Assembly (NCBI RefSeq): GCF_036088315.1
Contig: NZ_CP107996.1
Coordinates: forward strand, 2,190,501-2,254,500
DNA: 64,000 nucleotides
Direction of reading: 5' to 3'
Source of the DNA: Streptomyces sp. NBC_00344
GTDB taxonomy: Bacteria; Actinomycetota; Actinomycetes; Streptomycetales; Streptomycetaceae
The position numbers were made by a program, and so were the translations under genes. Below are positions 61,772 to 64,000 of this stretch, one piece after another. Below the pieces are notes generated by a model. The model was given only the letters and a program-made list of their open reading frames with translations. It did not search any database and was not told the origin of the DNA. How positions within the stretch are numbered: position 1 is the stretch's first letter; the number at the start of each line of letters is the position of its first letter.

Positions 61772-64000
61772 CTAACCGGCCGGAAGGGGTGGCCGGCCGG
61801 GAGGTTCACCCAGCAGGATGCGCTCCAGCTCCTCCCGGTCCGGCAGGCCGGTGGGCCGGATCAATTCTCCGGTGCGGACGTAGAGGAAGGCGGCGGTGAC
61901 GTCGGTCAGCGGAAGGCCGTGCTGCTCGGCCCAGGCCAGCCGGTAGACGGCGAGCTGCAGCGGATCCGCGGTGTGGGCGTGGTGGGTCTTCCAGTCGACG
62001 ATCTCGTAGGTGTGCTGCGAGGTGCGGTACACCGCGTCCATCCGGCCACGGATCAGCCGGCCGGCCAGGCGGAGCGTGAAGGGCGCCTCGATGCGGTGGG
62101 GGGTGCGGCGGGCGTACGGGGTGCGCTCGAACGCCTCCTTGAGCGCGGCGAGATCCCGCTCGTCGGCGATCTCCGGTTCGTCGTCGTCTCCGCCGGGGAG
62201 CTCGTCCGGTCCCAGCATGGGCAGCGGCAGTTCCTCGAAGCGGGACTCCACCCAGGCATGGAAGCGGGTGCCGCGGCGGGCAGCCGGCTGCGGGGGATGC
62301 GGCATGGGGCGGGCCAGTTCCTGGGCGAAACCGTCGGGGTCGGCGGCGAGGCGCAGCAGCTGGGTGGCGGTGAGGGTGGGCGGCACCGGGACGTCGCGGA
62401 CGGTGCTTCTGGCGCGGACGAGTTCGGCGGTGAGGGCATCGAGGTCGCGGTCCCAGGAGGCGATGGCCCGGGCGTCCTCGGGAGTGAGCGGATGGACACG
62501 GGCGCCGGGCTCCTCGGTGCCGGGGACCGCGCGGGCATGCGGGATGCCCGCATGGCGCGGTCCGGCCGCGCCCGGGCTGCTCCCCCGGCCGGCGGCGTCC
62601 TCGTGGCCCGGGTCCGGCCCGGAAGCGAGCCCGTCGATGCCGGCCAGCACGAGGTCGGCCGCTGCCCGCCGACGGGCCAGTGACGTCTCGTCCAGGGGCA
62701 GCGGCCAGGCGTGATCGGCGGCCCCCTGCCGCAGCGCGGGATTCTCCTCTCCGTCCTCCGGCGGGTCCGCCCAGACCTCGGTCTCACCGAAGCCCGCCGC
62801 ACAGTGTTCGTTCAGCGCGAGCAGGAAGGCGGAAGGGCCTCGGGGCCGTTTCTGGGTGGGGCCCCACCAGTGGCCGGAGCCGAGCAGCAGCGAGCGGGGC
62901 CGGGTGAAGGTGACGTACCCCAGGCGCAGCTCCTCGGTGTGCTGGTGGGACTTCATCGCCGTCTTGAAAGCGGTGAGCCCCTTCGCGTCCCAGGTGCCGA
63001 CATCGGGCAGTGTCGCCGCGTCACCGCGCAGCGCGTGCGGCAGCACCTTGGACTGCGCCGTCCACACCTCGCGGGACTGCTCACCGGGGAACTGCCTGGC
63101 CACCAGGCCGGGGACCGCGACCACATCCCACTCCAGGCCCTTGGACTTGTGCGCGGTGAGGACCTTCACCGTGTTCTCGCCACCCGGCAGCGCGTTGTCC
63201 AGGCCCTTCTCGTACTGGGCGGCCGTGCGCAGAAAGCTCAGGAAGGCCAGCAGACCGGCCTCGCCGTCCAGCGACGCGAAACCGGCCGCGGTGTCCAGGA
63301 AGCCGGACAGCGTCTCACGGCGCCGGGCGGCCAGCGCATGCGGCGAAGCGGAGAGTTCGACCTCCAGGCCGGTGGTGGCGAGTACCCGGTGGAGCACATC
63401 CATCAACGGGTCGGCCAGGGAGCGCCGCAGCTCACGCAGTTCGGCGGCGAGACGGGCGAAACGGACCCTGGCGTCGGAGGAGAACGGCAGTCCTTCGTCC
63501 GCTCCTGCGGTGTCCAGGAAGGTGTCCAGCGCGTCGGCGAGGGAGACCACCTCGGCCGGGTCGACCCCTTCGACGGCCTCCGCGAGCCGCCGGTCCGGGT
63601 CCTCGTCCCCGGTTCGCTCGTACCGTACGAGCTGCCGGGCCCGGCGGCCGAGCAGAGCCAGGTCACGGGGGCCGATCCGCCAGCGCGGGCCGGTCAGCAG
63701 CCGCACCAGAGAGGCGTTCGCGCCCGGATCCTGGAGGACCTCGCAGACCGCCACCAGATCGGCGACCTCCGGCAGGTGGAGCAGCCCGGACAGGCCCACC
63801 ACCTCGACCGGCACGTCCCGGTCCACCAGTGCGCCCTGGATCTGCGCGAAGTCGCCCGCCGTGCGGCAGAGCACCGCGATCTCGGCCGGCTCCTTGCCGG
63901 TACGCACCAGATGGGCGATCGAGTCGGCGAGCCAGCCGATCTCCTCCTCATGCGTGCGCAGCAGGGCGCACCGCACCATGCCGTCCCGTTCGGCGCCCGG
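61772..64000 (-). CDS. UvrD/AddA-type helicase-nuclease, 3' part (AdnAB-like)
   Basis: At least 742 codons, open through the window edge, so the N-terminal motor with Walker A is outside. Visible are helicase motif IV/V region (KVLTAHKSKGLEWDVVAVPG) and motif VI-like YVTFTRPRSLLLGSG. The C-terminal RecB-type nuclease domain has GRMDAVY and EIVDWKT as the PD-(D/E)xK core and Q-x-x-x-Y in QLAVYRLA. Actinobacteria use AdnA-AdnB helicase-nucleases of this type for double-strand break resection; which subunit this is cannot be decided here. Confidence 0.85.
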   Translation of the reverse strand, partial: PGAERDGMVRCALLRTHEEEIGWLADSIAHLVRTGKEPAEIAVLCRTAGDFAQIQGALVDRDVPVEVVGLSGLLHLPEVADLVAVCEVLQDPGANASLVRLLTGPRWRIGPRDLALLGRRARQLVRYERTGDEDPDRRLAEAVEGVDPAEVVSLADALDTFLDTAGADEGLPFSSDARVRFARLAAELRELRRSLADPLMDVLHRVLATTGLEVELSASPHALAARRRETLSGFLDTAAGFASLDGEAGLLAFLSFLRTAAQYEKGLDNALPGGENTVKVLTAHKSKGLEWDVVAVPGLVARQFPGEQSREVWTAQSKVLPHALRGDAATLPDVGTWDAKGLTAFKTAMKSHQHTEELRLGYVTFTRPRSLLLGSGHWWGPTQKRPRGPSAFLLALNEHCAAGFGETEVWADPPEDGEENPALRQGAADHAWPLPLDETSLARRRAAADLVLAGIDGLASGPDPGHEDAAGRGSSPGAAGPRHAGIPHARAVPGTEEPGARVHPLTPEDARAIASWDRDLDALTAELVRARSTVRDVPVPPTLTATQLLRLAADPDGFAQELARPMPHPPQPAARRGTRFHAWVESRFEELPLPMLGPDELPGGDDDEPEIADERDLAALKEAFERTPYARRTPHRIEAPFTLRLAGRLIRGRMDAVYRTSQHTYEIVDWKTHHAHTADPLQLAVYRLAWAEQHGLPLTDVTAAFLYVRTGELIRPTGLPDREELERILLGEPPGRPPLPAG

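Overview
The window is high-GC actinobacterial chromosome, almost certainly Streptomyces. The evidence is the codon bias, the SigR-RsrA pair with the exact RsrA cysteine/histidine spacing, wblC with its attenuator leader, a B12-riboswitch-controlled class Ia nrd locus, and gene order that (from memory, not checked) follows the S. coelicolor core from about SCO5227 down to SCO5183. It looks like core chromosome. I see no insertion sequences, prophage, CRISPR array or large repeats beyond two copies of an initiator tRNA unit.

Layout. 1-2.2 kb: end of an unknown gene, then a DUF3311/sodium-solute symporter pair. 2.2-7.5 kb: NrdR-box-like sites and a cobalamin riboswitch, then nrdA-nrdB and the AraC-like nrdS, with a small opposite-strand membrane gene between nrdB and nrdS. 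7.5-12 kb: peptide deformylase, a TPR protein and two HD-domain membrane proteins. 12.1-15.6 kb: rsrA-sigR with a match to the SigR promoter consensus and the longer SigR' start, an alpha/beta hydrolase, an SRAP-domain protein and an M50B peptidase. 15.6-18.4 kb: aroA, rsgA and an SMR transporter. 18.4-25 kb: a peptide ABC importer (fused DppD-DppF ATPase, two permeases, a divergent binding lipoprotein) and a TetR regulator. 25-28.5 kb: hisN-like phosphatase, CBS protein, and divergent katA-catR. 28.6-31.1 kb: two identical initiator tRNA genes around a Sel1/TPR protein, separated by strong hairpins. 31-40.3 kb: UPF0182 protein, PPA1309-like protein, Lon-like PDZ protease, moaE, an SDR protein, a Zincin_2 protein and a NUDIX hydrolase. 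40.4-47.4 kb: three AIM24 genes (one fused to TerD), an M48-type peptidase, an orphan ThiF-like protein and an ABC1/AarF kinase. 47.2-51.1 kb: wblC with leader ORF and intrinsic attenuator, uvrD2, and a SigR-type mycoredoxin. 51.1-59.3 kb: a six-gene module of solute-binding lipoprotein, membrane protein, VWA protein, PknG-like kinase, trypsin-like protease and a divergent small Trypco2-like protein. 59.3-64 kb: NADH pyrophosphatase, an M20 dipeptidase and the C-terminal part of a helicase-nuclease.

How the parts work together. Several loci serve thiol and oxidative stress: sigR/rsrA, the mycoredoxin gene with the same promoter spacing (GGAAT-N18-GTT), and katA/catR. wblC carries a WhiB7-type promoter and an antibiotic-sensing type of leader. 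The best candidate for an under-described system is the 51.1-59.3 kb module. Five genes in it are chained by start/stop or larger overlaps and diverge from the Trypco2-like gene, which pairs a cytosolic protease and kinase with a VWA adaptor and surface components.
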